From Rhabdophis nuchalis (lineage: Eukaryota; Chordata; Lepidosauria; Squamata; Natricidae), in the NCBI GenBank assembly GCA_039707465.1, contig CM077648.1, positions 19,069,619-19,133,618 on the forward strand: DNA of 64,000 nucleotides, written 5' to 3'. Below, piece after piece: positions 1-10,691 of this stretch (position 1 is the stretch's first letter; each line of letters begins with the position of its first letter). A program made the translations under genes and the position numbers. Below the pieces are notes generated by a model. That model was not told the DNA's origin. It ran no database searches and saw nothing but the letters and a program-made list of their open reading frames with translations.

Positions 1-512
1 AGATGCCACATTGTTTTTCAATCATTAACTGAATGAATGAATGGAAATATCGCAATCAATGCACATAGTTTTTTTTTTTAATATGGTCCACTTCTGTTTT
101 AATGTAATCAATATATAACTGAGCATTTCCCAGAAGCTCATTCAGAGTAGTCAGTTATGATGGATGCTTAGAACTGAATGTAATTCAGTAAGATCTGAAT
201 AGCCTTGGTTTCCATCATGACACACAAGCTAATAGGATAGAAAATACAAATTATATGAAATGGCATAATGCATAGTGCATGTTTACTTCAAAATAAATTT
301 CATGGACTCCAATGGAATAAACCTCTCCAAAGCAATGGTTTAACTGAATACAGATGTTGTACGATGCAATTCGCATATTGTATATGCATTTTCTTATATT
401 GGTATGCACTGTTTTTTCATATATTTTCCTTCATTACAAACAATAGGTTTCTTAATGGAGGTGAACAGGTTCCCTCCGGTTCAAATTAGTCAAGAGAAAT
501 GTATTGAGGACT
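1..512. other. No recognisable gene or repeat
   Basis: AT-rich sequence, presumed GRID2 intron. Short open frames have no recognisable motif. I see nothing else in it. Confidence 0.5.
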
Positions 513-907
513 AACAGAATAAAAGAGTTAGAAGGGACCAGTAGTGAAATTCAAAAAAAATTTGCTACCAATTCTGTGGGTGTGTCTTGGTGGTGCGTGG
601 CAGGCGAAGGATACTGCAAAATCCCCATTCCCACCCCACTCTGGGGCCAGCCAGAGGTAGTATTTGCTGGTTTTCCAAACTACTCAAAATGTCCACTACC
701 GGTTCTCTAGAACCTGTCAGAACCTGCTGAATTTCACCCCTGGAAGAGACCTTGGAGGTCTTCTAGTCCAACCCCCTGCTTAGGCAGGAAACCCTATACC
801 ACTTCAACAAATGGTTATCCAACATCTTCTTAAAGATTTCCAGTCTTGGAGCATTCTCAACTTTGGAAGCAATTTGTTCCACTGATTAATTGTTCTAACA
901 ATTAATT
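513..907 (-). mobile_element. CR1 LINE 3' end, left part (split copy)
   Basis: On the minus strand this reads as the squamate CR1 3' UTR: the conserved block around GGTCTTCTAGTCCAACC (reverse sense), then the C-terminal coding tail. The same copy resumes at 3008 after an inserted L2, and it also carries a hAT MITE (539-742). Confidence 0.8.
539..742. mobile_element. hAT-type MITE inserted in CR1
   Basis: Ends are CAGTAGTGAAATTC and GAATTTCACCCCTG, imperfect inverted repeats. It is flanked by GAAGGGAC / GAAGAGAC, an 8-bp target duplication with one mismatch. Interior reads like the common snake repeat with an ACCGGTTC core. No transposase. Confidence 0.75.
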
Positions 908-3007
908 AAGAGACGCCTAGAGAGCAGATGGAGATCTTCTCACTCCGAAGCCAACCGAACACTAGTGAGAGACCATATTAGGACTTACTTAGTGGCGATA
1001 AGGGTGGCCAAACGCGAGTATTGTGCCACCCTCATTGCATCCGCAGATAACCGCCCTGCCGCCCTGTTTGGGGTGACCCGCTCCCTCCTTCATCAGAGGC
1101 CGCGGGAAGCCCCTTTGCAGGGTCGTGCAGAGGAATTTGCGATTTATCTGCAGGAGAAAATCACTCAGATTCGGAATGAGCTACCCTCCATCGACAGTGG
1201 TCCAGTCGAGTGGTCCAAGGCTGTTCTTGAGACACCATCTTGGGAGGAGTTTGACTTTGTTACTATCGAGGATATGGACAAGTTGTCAAAGAGACTTAGG
1301 GCTACCACATGTTTATTGGACCCGTGTCCCTCCTGGCTTGTACTGGCATCCTGGGAGACGACACGAGGCTGGCTCCAGGGCATTGTCAACGCATCTTTGA
1401 GTGAGGGGTCCTTGCCTGCCGTCTTGAAAGAGGCGGTAGTAAGGCCCCTCCTCAAGAAGCCGTCCCTGGATCCAGCATTATTAGAGAACTATCATCCCGT
1501 CTCCAACCTTCACTTTTTAGTGAAGGTTGTAGAGAGTGTGGTGGCTCAACAGTTTCCGCGACACTTGGAGGAAGTTGATTATCTAGACCCGCGCCACTCC
1601 GGCTTCCGACCCGGTCACAGCATCGAGACGGCATTGGTCGCATTGGTTGATGATCTCTGGAGGGCGCGGGATAGAGGATATTCCTCTATCCTAGTCCTAT
1701 TAGACCTCTCAGCGGCTTTTGATACCATTGACCATGGTATCCTATTGCGCCGACTGGGGGGGTTGGGGCTGGGAGGCACCGTTCTGCGGTGGTTCTCGTC
1801 CTACCTCTCTGGTCGGTCGCCATATGTGTTGGCAGGGGGGCAGAGGTCGGCCTCGAGGCCCCTCGTATGTGGGGTTCCTCAGGGGTCGGTCCTCTCGCCC
1901 CTGCTATTCAACACATATATGAAGCCGCTGGGCAAGATCATCCGTGGTTTTGGGGTGGGATATCATCTGTACGCTGATGATACTCAGCTGTACATATCCA
2001 CCCCAGACCACCCCAACGATGCCGTCGAGGTGATGTCCCGGTGTTTGGAGGCCGTACGGATCTGGATGGGTAGTAACAAACTCAGGCTCAACCCGTCCAA
2101 GACTGAGTGGCTGTGGCTTCCGGCACCCCGGTTCAGCCAGATTATTCCAACTCTGGCCATTGGGGACGAAACACCGGCCCCCGTGGAGAGGGCGCGCAAT
2201 TTGGGTGTCCTCCTGGATTCCCATCTGTCCATGGAGGACCATGTGGCGGCCGTGGCCAGGGGGGCGTTTCATCAGGTATGCCTGATGCGCCAATTGCGCC
2301 CCTTACTGGACCGGGATGCCTTACGCACAGTCACTCAAGCACTCGTGACCTCTCGACTCGACTACTGTAATGCTCTCTACATGGGGCTTCCCTTGAGGTG
2401 CACTCGAAAGCTGCAGTTAGTCCAGAACGCAGCCGCACGGGTGATTACGGGAGCGCTTAGACACTCGCATATAACACCAATCCTGCGTGAGCTGCACTGG
2501 CTTCCTGTGGTCTTTCGGGTGCTCTTCAAGGTTCTAACGACCATCTTTAAAGCGCTCCATGGTTCGGGGCCTAGTTATATGCGAGACCGCCTCCTGCCCC
2601 ATACATCCCTTAGACCGATACGCTCCCACAGAGAGGGCCTTCTCAGGGTACCGTCGGCCGGACAATGCCGACTGGCGACACCCAGGGGAAGAGCCTTCTC
2701 TGTGGCGGGCCCAGCCCTTTGGAACGACCTACCATCTGAACTTCGCACCATCTCCGACTTCCACCTCTTCCGCAAGTGTCTAAAGACACATTTGTTCCAT
2801 CTAGCCGGCCTAGCGTAACCTCCATAACTGACTTTTAGATAGTTTTAAATTTGGGGATTTTAATTTGGTTTTTAGCGCAGGATTTTATTGAATAAGTTTT
2901 TTAAATTTTATATGGTTTTTGTATGTACTTTTAATATTCCTGTGCGCCGCCCTGGGTCCGTTTGGAGAAGGGCGGGGTATAAATTTAATAAATAAATAAA
3001 TAAATAA
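908..3007 (+). mobile_element. L2-clade LINE, 5'-truncated
   Basis: Contains a long open reverse-transcriptase frame, a short 3' UTR with the CCGCCCTGGGTCC / GGGCGGGGTATAAAT hairpin-like end, and an (AAAT)n tail at about 2985-3007. The endonuclease domain is missing, so it is 5'-truncated. It lies inside a CR1 copy whose two halves abut it on both sides, so it inserted later than the CR1. Confidence 0.85.
965..2818 (+). CDS. L2-type non-LTR retrotransposon reverse transcriptase (partial ORF2)
   Basis: About 617 codons without a stop; the open frame actually extends upstream to about 902, so the listed GTG is not a true start. Reverse-transcriptase blocks appear in order: finger region with LLKKPSLDP, FRPGHSIETAL, catalytic block A LLDLSAAFDTIDH, GVPQGSVLSPLLF, the YADDTQLY active-site loop, then thumb and C-terminal region with LDYCNALYMGLP and a WLPVVFR block. 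No N-terminal endonuclease, which a full ORF2 of the L2/jockey group would have. In the family this enzyme nicks target DNA and reverse-transcribes its own RNA; without its endonuclease this copy should be dead. The absence of stops suggests a fairly recent insertion. It is transposon sequence, not a host gene. Confidence 0.9.
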   Translation: MRDHIRTYLVAIRVAKREYCATLIASADNRPAALFGVTRSLLHQRPREAPLQGRAEEFAIYLQEKITQIRNELPSIDSGPVEWSKAVLETPSWEEFDFVTIEDMDKLSKRLRATTCLLDPCPSWLVLASWETTRGWLQGIVNASLSEGSLPAVLKEAVVRPLLKKPSLDPALLENYHPVSNLHFLVKVVESVVAQQFPRHLEEVDYLDPRHSGFRPGHSIETALVALVDDLWRARDRGYSSILVLLDLSAAFDTIDHGILLRRLGGLGLGGTVLRWFSSYLSGRSPYVLAGGQRSASRPLVCGVPQGSVLSPLLFNTYMKPLGKIIRGFGVGYHLYADDTQLYISTPDHPNDAVEVMSRCLEAVRIWMGSNKLRLNPSKTEWLWLPAPRFSQIIPTLAIGDETPAPVERARNLGVLLDSHLSMEDHVAAVARGAFHQVCLMRQLRPLLDRDALRTVTQALVTSRLDYCNALYMGLPLRCTRKLQLVQNAAARVITGALRHSHITPILRELHWLPVVFRVLFKVLTTIFKALHGSGPSYMRDRLLPHTSLRPIRSHREGLLRVPSAGQCRLATPRGRAFSVAGPALWNDLPSELRTISDFHLFRKCLKTHLFHLAGLA

Positions 3008-3376
3008 CAGGAAATTTCTCCTTAGTTCTAAATTGCTTCTCTGCTTGATTAGTTTCCATCCGCTGCTTCTTTTTCCTGCCCTCAGGTGCTTTGGAGAATA
3101 GCTTGACTCCCTCTTCTTTGTGGCAACCCCTGAGATATTGGAACACTGCTATCGTGTCTCCCCTTGTCTTCTTTTCATCAGACTAGACTTACCCAGTCCC
3201 AGCAACCGTTCTTCACATGTTTTAGCCTCCAGTCCCCTAATAGTCTTTGTTGCTCTTCTCTGCACTCTTTCTAGAGTCTCAATCTCTTTTTCACATCATG
3301 GCGACCAAAAACTGAATGCAGTATTCCAGATGTGGCCTTATCAAGCCATTATAAAGTGGTATTAACACTTCACGAC
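3008..3376 (-). mobile_element. CR1 LINE 3' end, right part
   Basis: Continuation of the CR1 interrupted at 907: reverse-sense text for the C-terminal coding region, including the block that encodes the RATKMIRGLE-like motif and QLWSPH-like segment seen in other copies here. Ends near 3376. Confidence 0.8.
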
Positions 3377-3530
3377 TATTTACCAATGATAGGGAAATAT
3401 GGAGAAAGTGATAGGAGAGTTCAGAGTTATCATGAATGTAGCTGCAGATCTCTTTTTGGCCTTCCATTCTTCTCAAGAAAGTAACTGCCAGAGAAGATAT
3501 CAAACTCTCGTCAGAAATGACTATTGCAAA

Positions 3531-3749
3531 ATGTAAAGGTTCCCCTCACCCATATGTGGTAGTCATTTCCGACTCTAGGGGGCGGTGCTCATCTCCGTTT
3601 CAAAGCTGAAGAGCAGCGCTGTCCGAAGATGTCTGTGGCCGGCATGACTAAACGCCGAAGACGCATGGAGCGCTGTTACCTTCCCACCAAAGGTAGTTCC
3701 TATTTTTCTACTTGCATTTTTACATGCTTTCAAACTGCTAGATTGGCAG
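3531..3749 (-). mobile_element. Sauria-type SINE, 5'-truncated
   Basis: Minus-strand copy lacking the tRNA head, with the GGTGGGAAGGTAACAG segment and the BovB-like 3' end carrying CCCCTAGAGTCGG-type sequence. Flanked by a perfect 12-bp duplication GACTATTGCAAA (3519-3530 and 3750-3761), the mark of LINE-driven insertion. Confidence 0.9.
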
Positions 3750-3761
3750 GACTATTGCAAA

Positions 3762-4861
3762 GGGCTTACCAAACTGAGTGAATGACATAGCAGATAAAGA
3801 CCCACTCAGCACATATATAACACATAACATTGCTAGATTTTGCATGACAACAATTAAAATCTACAAACAGATAATTAAGGGTACTACATATAAGTAAATT
3901 CATTGAGAACCTCTTTTTTTGTTTTTAACAATTTTTTAATTGTCATTACAATTGATGAAGGCCTGCACTCTAAATAGAGACCAATTCCATGTCAATGTTT
4001 ATTAAATTACCTTTAGGTTCACACCCTGGATTGATCAAATACTTTTGATTTAATGGAAGCTGACTCGCATCTTTTATTTTTCTGTTCTGTTATTTCTCTA
4101 TTATTTGGGAGATTATAATTTACAATGTTTTTCTAAGCATGCTAATGTCTGGAAGGAATTTCTTAATATAGGTCTTAAAACCCAAGTAATTAAATTTTAT
4201 TGTTATTGTTAACATACATACCTAACATCTGTTTAATTTCATGTTATCCTTTTAGTGTCTTGAGGATTCCACTTAAAGACTTTATTTTACCTTTCTCTTT
4301 AGTTCTAAATTTCCTGGGTGCATTATAATTTTTGATTTGCATAAACCTTTGGTCAACAACTGTAATAAACGTGGACTTGAATTTGCCTACCACTGTTTTA
4401 ATATAATAAGAACATTCCTGGAGATTCAGGGATCGGCAGTTTTATTAGCAGGTGTTCCCTAAGATGATGAGATGTCTTTTTAGCATTCTGTAGTATGGCA
4501 ATGCTATAAGTTGCAGTTTCCAAGCAATATGCTATTGATTCTAGGTTCAAAACACAATTGGCTTCTCATATCTGGCAACGTGCTTGTTAAATGTCCACAT
4601 TTCCATGGTGTTTCGATGGTTAAAAATATGTGGAAGGGACAATAACATAGCTAGTCAATAAATGACAGCAGACACTTAGCAAACCTGTAGCAGTTGCTGT
4701 GAATTATATGTGAGGGCTGAGCTGGTTTTCACATCACCGGTCTCATGTTCCTTCTTCAAGGTTATCTCCATACATTTTAAGCAAAGGAAGAAGAAGCAAG
4801 AGGAAAGAAAATAAGGATTAGCTGCAATTTGGGGAGGGGAAGAAATCAGACAATATAGAAC
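3762..4861. other. Intronic sequence, nothing recognised
   Basis: AT-rich, no long open frame, no repeat family that I recognise. Confidence 0.4.
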
Positions 4862-5264
4862 TACCTTTTTGTCCCTGTGTGCCGAAACTGCGTGTGTGTG
4901 TGACAGCATATACGCACGGGCTCACACCCACAACGCAATGCGCCTTGCATGCATGACCCCTGTGCTCCCCCTCCCTCTCCATGCATATGTGTGACTCCAC
5001 CACACCTTGGGCCTACCAGGCCTCCCTGAAGCCTGCTAGAACCAAAAATGGGACATAGGGGGCACGCTGCACCATTCCCCACCTTCCCAGTCCCCTTGCA
5101 TGCACACACGTCTCCTGCATGTGGGCAGAGGCCTGAAAATCAGCTGGCCAATGGGAGGTGAACGCGCATGCGCAGTAGAGTTGAGCTGGGCAATGTCTCA
5201 TATGCCCACAGAGAGGGCTTCGCATGCCACCTGTGGCACACGTGCCATAGCTTCACTATCACTG
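4862..5264 (-). mobile_element. hAT-type element of the CAGTGATGGCG family
   Basis: The right end reads, on the minus strand, CAGTGATAGTGAAGCTATGG, followed by the GCACGTGTGCCACAGGTGGC segment typical of this family. GC-rich interior with CATGCGCAGT. The left limit is uncertain. Compare the complete copy at 60850-61712. Confidence 0.55.
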
Positions 5265-5282
5265 ATCTATATCATTTATATA

Positions 5283-5443
5283 TGATTTAGCACAGGTATA
5301 TAATTTAATTTCTTTTTAACTTTTGTAATGTTGTCATTTATTTATTGTTGTTTTAATTTCCTGTGCACCGCCCAGAGTCCGTCTCGATGGAGATTGGTGC
5401 GGTTTATAAATCGAATAAAATAAATAAAAATAAATAAAATAAA
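5283..5443 (+). mobile_element. L2 LINE 3' end
   Basis: Short 5'-truncated copy: the CCGCCCAGAGTCC block, a matching GGTGCGGTTTATAAAT arm and an (AATAA)n tail. Confidence 0.75.
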
Positions 5444-5535
5444 ATTTAGTATCTAAAAACATTGCAAATCAATCCTAATTCTAACTTGGTTTGTTCTGAT
5501 TAAATTACACCAGCCTATCTACATCATTTAGATCA

Positions 5536-5664
5536 AGGGGGGGGGTGTCAAATTCACCTCATTACATGCCTTAACGTAGCTGTTTTCCCCTTCGCTAAAC
5601 CAGGCATGGGCGTGGCCAGTGTGTGACGCATCTGGCCTGCGGGCCACAAGTTTGACAGCCCAGA
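5536..5664. mobile_element. hAT-like fragment (GGGGTGTCAAA family), diverged
   Basis: Starts with GGGGTGTCAAATTC and ends with AAGTTTGACAGCCC, with the GGCGTGGCCAGTGTGTGA interior. Termini are degraded and I cannot define a target duplication. Confidence 0.55.
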
Positions 5665-6684
5665 TTTAGTTCATCCTCATCTAGAGCTTTTTTTAAAAAA
5701 AAAATTGTATCAGAAAAAAAATATTTAGGCCAACCATACATTTAGTCAACATTTCTCAATACAAGATCCACATCTCTGTTTTGTTTCATTATTCTCTCAG
5801 GTGGTCCTGCCCAAATTTGACAGCATTATCTTTTCAAGAAATGAGAAGCAAATTTGGTGCACTGATAGGCTTCAAACTCCAATTTTATGTTTTGTTTTGT
5901 TGTTTAACAAAAGCAAAATAAAACAGCTGAAGATCACTCACTTTCTCTGACAGCTTCACTACATCATTGTCAGCTCTCTTGCAGCCTTTGGTGGCCCATT
6001 ATAAAATAAAACAAGTACAGTCTTAGCCACAAAAAGCCCATATTTCCTTGTTCTATTTGAAGGAGTCTTTAAATCAGGTCCCAGATGATAAACAGAGAAC
6101 TCCAAAGTTAGAGCAAAGTCCTTAAAATGGCCCATCAGCCGCTGACATTTTCCCTTGTTCCTTGAGATACAGATTTCCCTTTAATTTATAACACTGTTTT
6201 CTAAATTTGCCTTTGTCTTTATAAATTAGCATCTGAAAGGACCGTGCATAACTGCATCTTGTTTTGATCAAACAAGTATATTAATTAATTATGTTACTGG
6301 CCACCATCTACTGAAAACAGTCGGAAAAGCTCAAACTCATTTGGTGTTTTTTCCCAGTGTTGGAGTTGGGCTGGGGAAAATGTTTTGGATCTAGAGCATA
6401 AGATTTTGAAATCTTATTCAAGCTCATACATAATATTTCTTGACTGCTTCACCTTGCATTTCCTCTTCCTGTTTTCCTATATTTACTGGCAGATGGTCGA
6501 GCTTTCAGCCAGGTCAGGGAACTGCTGGCTTTAAGGGTGAGACTCCCTTTAGAATTATTTATTGCTGCTTTTAAAAGAAGGACAGTAATATGCTAGACTT
6601 TTTCACTAGCAGCTGTGCATTGACAATCAAGGTTCAGGCCATCTTGTACAATCCTAACTATCACCATGAAATAAAAATTAACAA
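5665..6684. other. Intronic sequence, nothing recognised
   Basis: AT-rich; two poly-A/T runs near 5690; no repeat or coding signal that I can name. Confidence 0.4.
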
Positions 6685-6842
6685 GCCATAATAGCAATGG
6701 CACTTAGACTTCACAGTGCTTATTATAGCCCTCTCTAAGCAGTTTACAGTGTCAGCAATACTGCCCCCACTGTCCTCATTTTACTGACCTCAGAAGGATG
6801 GAAGGCTCAGTCAAGCGGTCAGAATCAAACTCCTGACTGTGG
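6685..6842 (-). mobile_element. tRNA SINE with L2-like tail, 3' fragment
   Basis: Reverse-sense copy with the GCCCTCTCTAAGCAGTTTAC and CATTTTACTGACCTCAGAAG segments of a SINE seen seven or more times in the window. The tRNA head is missing. Confidence 0.7.
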
Positions 6843-7034
6843 GCACACACATGCGCAGAGCAATTTGCAGTGAACTGCGCACGCGCAGTCACTAAAAACC
6901 AAAATGGCGGCGGCCCAGTGGTGGCGAGGGAACCAGTTCAGGGGCGTGGCAGGCCTGGGTCACTGTTGGTTTTGCGACCCAGGCCTGAATTCCACTACCG
7001 GTTCAGCTGAACGGGGAGCAAACCCCCTCTGTTT
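6843..7034. mobile_element. hAT-like fragment with GCGC-rich core
   Basis: Contains ATGCGCAG, AAAATGGCGGCGG and ACTACCGGTTCAG blocks shared with 22488-22640 and 47113-47387. One end is missing. Confidence 0.5.
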
Positions 7035-7136
7035 CATATGCTTGCATGCATATCAATGGCCATTCTTCTTTTGTGAAAATTAATTTTTCGCTTAATAGTT
7101 AAATGTGTTTACTAGTGACTGTACTAGTTTACTAGT

Positions 7137-7848
7137 GCAGAGGTGTCAAACTAGAGGCCTGCAGGCCAGATTCAGTCTGTGGGGTGCTTAGATCTGGCCT
7201 GCAGTGCCTCTGCCAGTGAAAACGGAACTTGGGAGCGCTGTGTGCAACCCTTCTAGGCTCCAGTTCCAGCCACGATGGCCTCCTGCATCCCTCTGCCAAT
7301 GAAAACAGAGCTCAGGGCGCTACTCTGTTTTCACTGGCAGAGGGATGCAAGAGGCTGTCATGGCCGAAACAGAGCTCGGGAGCCTGTTTTTACTGGCAGA
7401 GTACTCGGGCCACCATAGGTGCCTCTGACACGAGTGACCTCAAGTTGGCCATGCCCAACTTGTCCACACCCATCCCAATCCCCCGAGTCCAAACACAACC
7501 CTGATGCGGCCTGTTGAGTCCTCAGGTCTACGACCCAGACAGCAAGTCTGGTAACCTGTGAGTCGCCGCATTCCAGAACAGATCAGGCAGCTGCGTTAAT
7601 TGACTGAGACGAGCTGACTGGAATCTGTCTGGAAAGGAGTTACAATGTTACAATTGCTTGCTAGGAGTTTTCCTGCCTGGTAACTCTATATAAGAGGTTG
7701 CCAGAGAAGAAACCTTGCCAGTTGAATCTTGAGTGTGTTGTAAATAGTGTGAATAAACGTTCCTGTTGTTTTGACCATGCCTGAGTCGGAATCCTTTGTC
7801 TGATCTAACACGGCCCTCAATGAAATCAAGTTTGACACCCCTAGTATA
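7137..7848. mobile_element. hAT-like element (GAGGTGTCAAACT family) split by an LTR
   Basis: The left end CAGAGGTGTCAAACTAG and right end AAGTTTGACACCCCTA pair as inverted repeats. Same family as 27796, 32503 and 38503. The right third is interrupted by an LTR (7512-7810). Outer target duplication not readable. Confidence 0.75.
7512..7810 (+). mobile_element. Solo LTR (299 bp)
   Basis: Begins TGTTGAG and ends CTAACA, so it has the TGTT...AACA termini of an LTR. Flanked by a perfect 5-bp duplication CGGCC (7507-7511, 7811-7815). Internal TATATAAG at 7687-7694 and AATAAA at 7752-7757 are placed as expected for an LTR promoter and poly(A) signal on the + strand. No internal retroviral genes remain. 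Whether ERV or Gypsy cannot be told. Confidence 0.88.
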
Positions 7849-8002
7849 GTTGGTTTCGGTCCTCCTTTCCTCCAGCAGTATCCCTAATTCCCCAACTCAG
7901 TGGCAAATCAATAAAATAGAATAAAATGCAAAGGGACAGACGCACTGGGCTTATTAAGTCCAGGTCCAGGTCTGGCACTGCTTAACATTATGTATCCTGT
8001 CT

Positions 8003-8227
8003 CAAGGGTGCTTCTTTCTTCAAAAGGCAATTGGACTGTTTTTTTATACTTGAAGACGAAGAAAAGGTTTCCCTTGACATCCAAGAAGCTTCATCGGTTC
8101 TGATGAACGAGAAGTGAAACGTTTGCTTCCTCTTCCTCAAGGAAAAAACAGTCCAGCTGCCCTTTGAAGAAAGAAACACCTTTGAGACAACTATGAGCTG
8201 GATGATTGACAATCTCCACAGACAGTA
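8003..8227 (+). mobile_element. Penelope-like terminal fragment, self-complementary
   Basis: Left arm around CAATTGGACTG and right arm around CAGTCCAGCTG are inverted relative to each other. The centre carries the GAAGCTTCATC / CTGATGA / GTGAAACG block of the Penelope-like family also seen at 14276, 41500 and 42330. Confidence 0.6.
8100..8123 (+). ncRNA. Degenerate hammerhead ribozyme motif
   Basis: Box CTGATGA, then GAAACGTT as expected after stem II, but stem II is reduced to two pairs (AC/GT around GAGAA) by an apparent deletion. Probably inactive. Confidence 0.45.
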
Positions 8228-8235
8228 ATGTATCT

Positions 8236-8666
8236 AAGAAAAGAGCAGCTAAAATGATCAAAGGCCTGGAGACTAAACCATATGAAGAATGGCTGCAGGC
8301 TTTGGGTCTGGCTAGTCTAAGGAAAAGAAGAATTAGGGGGTGACATCACAGCAGTATTCCAGTATTTGACGGACTGTGACAAAGAAGAATGGGTCAAATT
8401 GTTCTCCAAAGTACCAGAAGGCAGGACAAGAAACAATGCTTCAAAACTAATCAAAGAGAGAAGCAACCTGGAATTAAAGAGAAACTTCCTAACAGTGAGG
8501 ACAATTAACCAGTTGGCATTCAGAAATCGAGGGCACTCCATCACTGGAGGTTTTTAAGAAGAGACTAGACAGTCACTTGCCTGAGATGGTATAGATTCTC
8601 CTGCTTGAGCAGGGGGCTGGACTAGAAGACCTCCAAGGTCTCTTCCAGCTTGATTCTATTCTAATT
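8236..8666 (+). mobile_element. CR1 LINE 3' end
   Basis: C-terminal coding sequence (conceptual RRIRG...FQYLTDCDKEEW and RSNLELKRNFLTVRT) followed by the 3' UTR with GGGGGCTGGACTAGAAGACC and a short ATTCTATTCT tail. 5'-truncated. Confidence 0.85.
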
Positions 8667-8721
8667 CAGCTTGCTTAACGGCCTGAATCCCACATTTTAT
8701 CTCCAGTAAGACTTTTAATAT

Positions 8722-9074
8722 GGAGGGATGCAGTGGCTCAGTGGCTAAACTGCTGAGCTGGTCGATCAGAAAGGTCGGCAGTTCGGTGGTTTGAATCCCT
8801 AGCGCCGCGTAACGGAGTGAGCTCCCGTTACTTGTCCCAGCTTCTGACAACCTAGCAGTTCAAAAGCATGTAAAAATGCAAGTAAAAAAATAGGAACCAC
8901 CTTTGGTGGGAAGGTAACAGCGTTCCGTGCACCTATGGCATTTAGTCATGCTGGCCACATGACCATGGAGACATCTTCGGACAGCTCTGGCTCTTCGGCT
9001 TTGAAACGGAGATGAGCACCGTCCCCTAGAGTCATGAACGACTAGCACATATGTGCGAGGCGAACCTTTACCTT
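8722..9074 (+). mobile_element. Sauria SINE, near full length
   Basis: tRNA-derived head with A-box-like GTGGCTCAGTGGCTAAACTG and B-box GGTTTGAATCC, body with GGAACCACCTTTGGTGGG, 3' end with CCCCTAGAGTCATGAACGAC and an ACCTTTACCTTTAC tail. Confidence 0.9.
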
Positions 9075-9084
9075 TACTTTAAGA

Positions 9085-9182
9085 CAGGGGTGTCCAAACT
9101 TGGGAACTTTAAGACTTGTGGACTTCAACTTCTGGGAGTTGAAGTCCACAAGTCTTAAAGTTCCAAAATTTGGACACCCCTG
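9085..9182. mobile_element. Palindromic hAT-type MITE (98 bp)
   Basis: Almost its whole length is one inverted repeat; ends CAGGGGTGTCCAAA / TTTGGACACCCCTG. Perfect 8-bp duplication CTTTAAGA at 9077-9084 and 9183-9190. Sits against the tail of the SINE. Confidence 0.9.
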
Positions 9183-9190
9183 CTTTAAGA

Positions 9191-10284
9191 CGTTTAATAA
9201 AGAACAGGACTAATGTCCAAGATAGATTTTAGTATTTCACTAAAAGAATCATTAAAGGAATGCCTTAGGTCTTCATATTACAGGGATGATAACTTAAAAG
9301 TTGATGGGAAGAAAACACGAGCATCCAAAGCCTCCTTCTTAAACAGTGGAACAAATCTTATAATATAATTTTACTGGAGAAAAAAGCTCCCTGCATTTTA
9401 AGTAATCATTTCTTTATTTGTTTATTGACTTTGCAGAAAAGAGGCAAACGTAACCAAAAAAAAAACCGCTCTAAAATAATTGTCTATATCTCCGTCAGAA
9501 ACCAAAATAGACAGATTATCACAGCAGCTTTGTTTGGAAATAGGCCATTTTGTTGAATTAAACGGGGGAAAATAAGATGCTCCAGCAAGCAATGTGATTG
9601 CATTACACCGAGCAGCTAAGTGCTTGTGATACTTAATTACTTGTTTGGGAGTCTGAACACATTCTAGTGCAGGAAAAGCAGCAGTATTCTTATTGCGGGG
9701 GAAAAAACAAAAAACCAAAACCAAAACCAAAACAAAACACTACCACTCACACACGTTTAAAAAAAAAAGATAGCATCCCTGGAGTTTTCATTTTAAAAAA
9801 AAAAGAATTATAAGGTTATGCAAACACGAAACTTATCTGAGTCGTGAACCACGGAAGTTCAAGCAACAGAGCATGGAGACAGTGAGAGAAATTGGGCCCC
9901 TGGTAGAGGGCTATTCTCATTAAAAAAAAATTCCTCTAGGAGACTGCATTGTAATTACAAATATCTGCAGCCAAGTGAGACATACTCTCAGGATATAAAT
10001 ACACTTGGAATTACACTGCCTTATATTCCTCAGGGACAGACAGTATTCCCAATTTGGGGAGGGGGGGGGAATTATATACTAGACGTGGAACTCGATAAAA
10101 AACAAACATTAAAAAAGGCCCAAGTCCAAAAATGCAAGCAATTTGAATTGTTAAGCCCCATAGTTCCTTCAAGGTTGGAACTTCAGCTTTGTAGAACAAA
10201 GTAAGTAAAAAAAAATAATGGAGCTTTCATTGATAATCTGGAGATAAGGTGGGAATGCGGATATTGAAACACAGAAGTCAGCAT
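9191..10284. other. Intronic sequence, nothing recognised
   Basis: Several A-runs (9454, 9700-9800) and a G-run near 10065. Short open frames look like chance. Confidence 0.4.
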
Positions 10285-10394
10285 ATGAAATGGTATAGGT
10301 TCTCCTGCATGAGCAGGGGGCTGGACTAGAAGACCTCCAAGGTCCCTTCCAGCTCCTATTCTATTCTATTCTACTGTACTCTACTCTATTCTCT
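10285..10394 (+). mobile_element. CR1 LINE 3' UTR fragment
   Basis: Short 5'-truncated copy: GAGCAGGGGGCTGGACTAGA then CTCCAAGGTCCC, with an irregular (ATTCT)n tail. Confidence 0.85.
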
Positions 10395-10395
10395 T

Positions 10396-10641
10396 AGTAA
10401 TAGTAGTAGCACTTAGACTTATATACTGCTTCAGAGTGCTTTACAGCCCTCTCTAAGCAGTTTACAGAGTCAGCCTATTGCCCCTAACAATCTGGTTCCT
10501 CATTTTACCCACCTTGGAAGGATAGAAGGCTGAGTCAACCTTGAGCCTGGTGAGATTTGAACTGCCAAATTGCAGGCAGCCAGCAATCAGCAGAAGTAGC
10601 CTGCAGTACTGCATTTTAACCACTGTCCCACCACGGCTCTT
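10396..10641 (-). mobile_element. tRNA SINE with L2-like tail, near full length
   Basis: Reverse orientation, tail first. Contains GCCCTCTCTAAGCAGTTTAC, the GAAGGCTGAGTCAACCTTGA body and a head ending in the reversed A-box segment near 10620-10641. Abuts the CR1 tail to its left. Confidence 0.8.
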
Positions 10642-10691
10642 CTCTTCTATTCCAAGTTCATTTTACCATAAGTGACTAATTTGTCCTATAG

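Noticed and set aside
10011..10199. 62-codon hydrophobic minus-strand frame
   Set aside because: No recognisable family, no splice context; likely chance.
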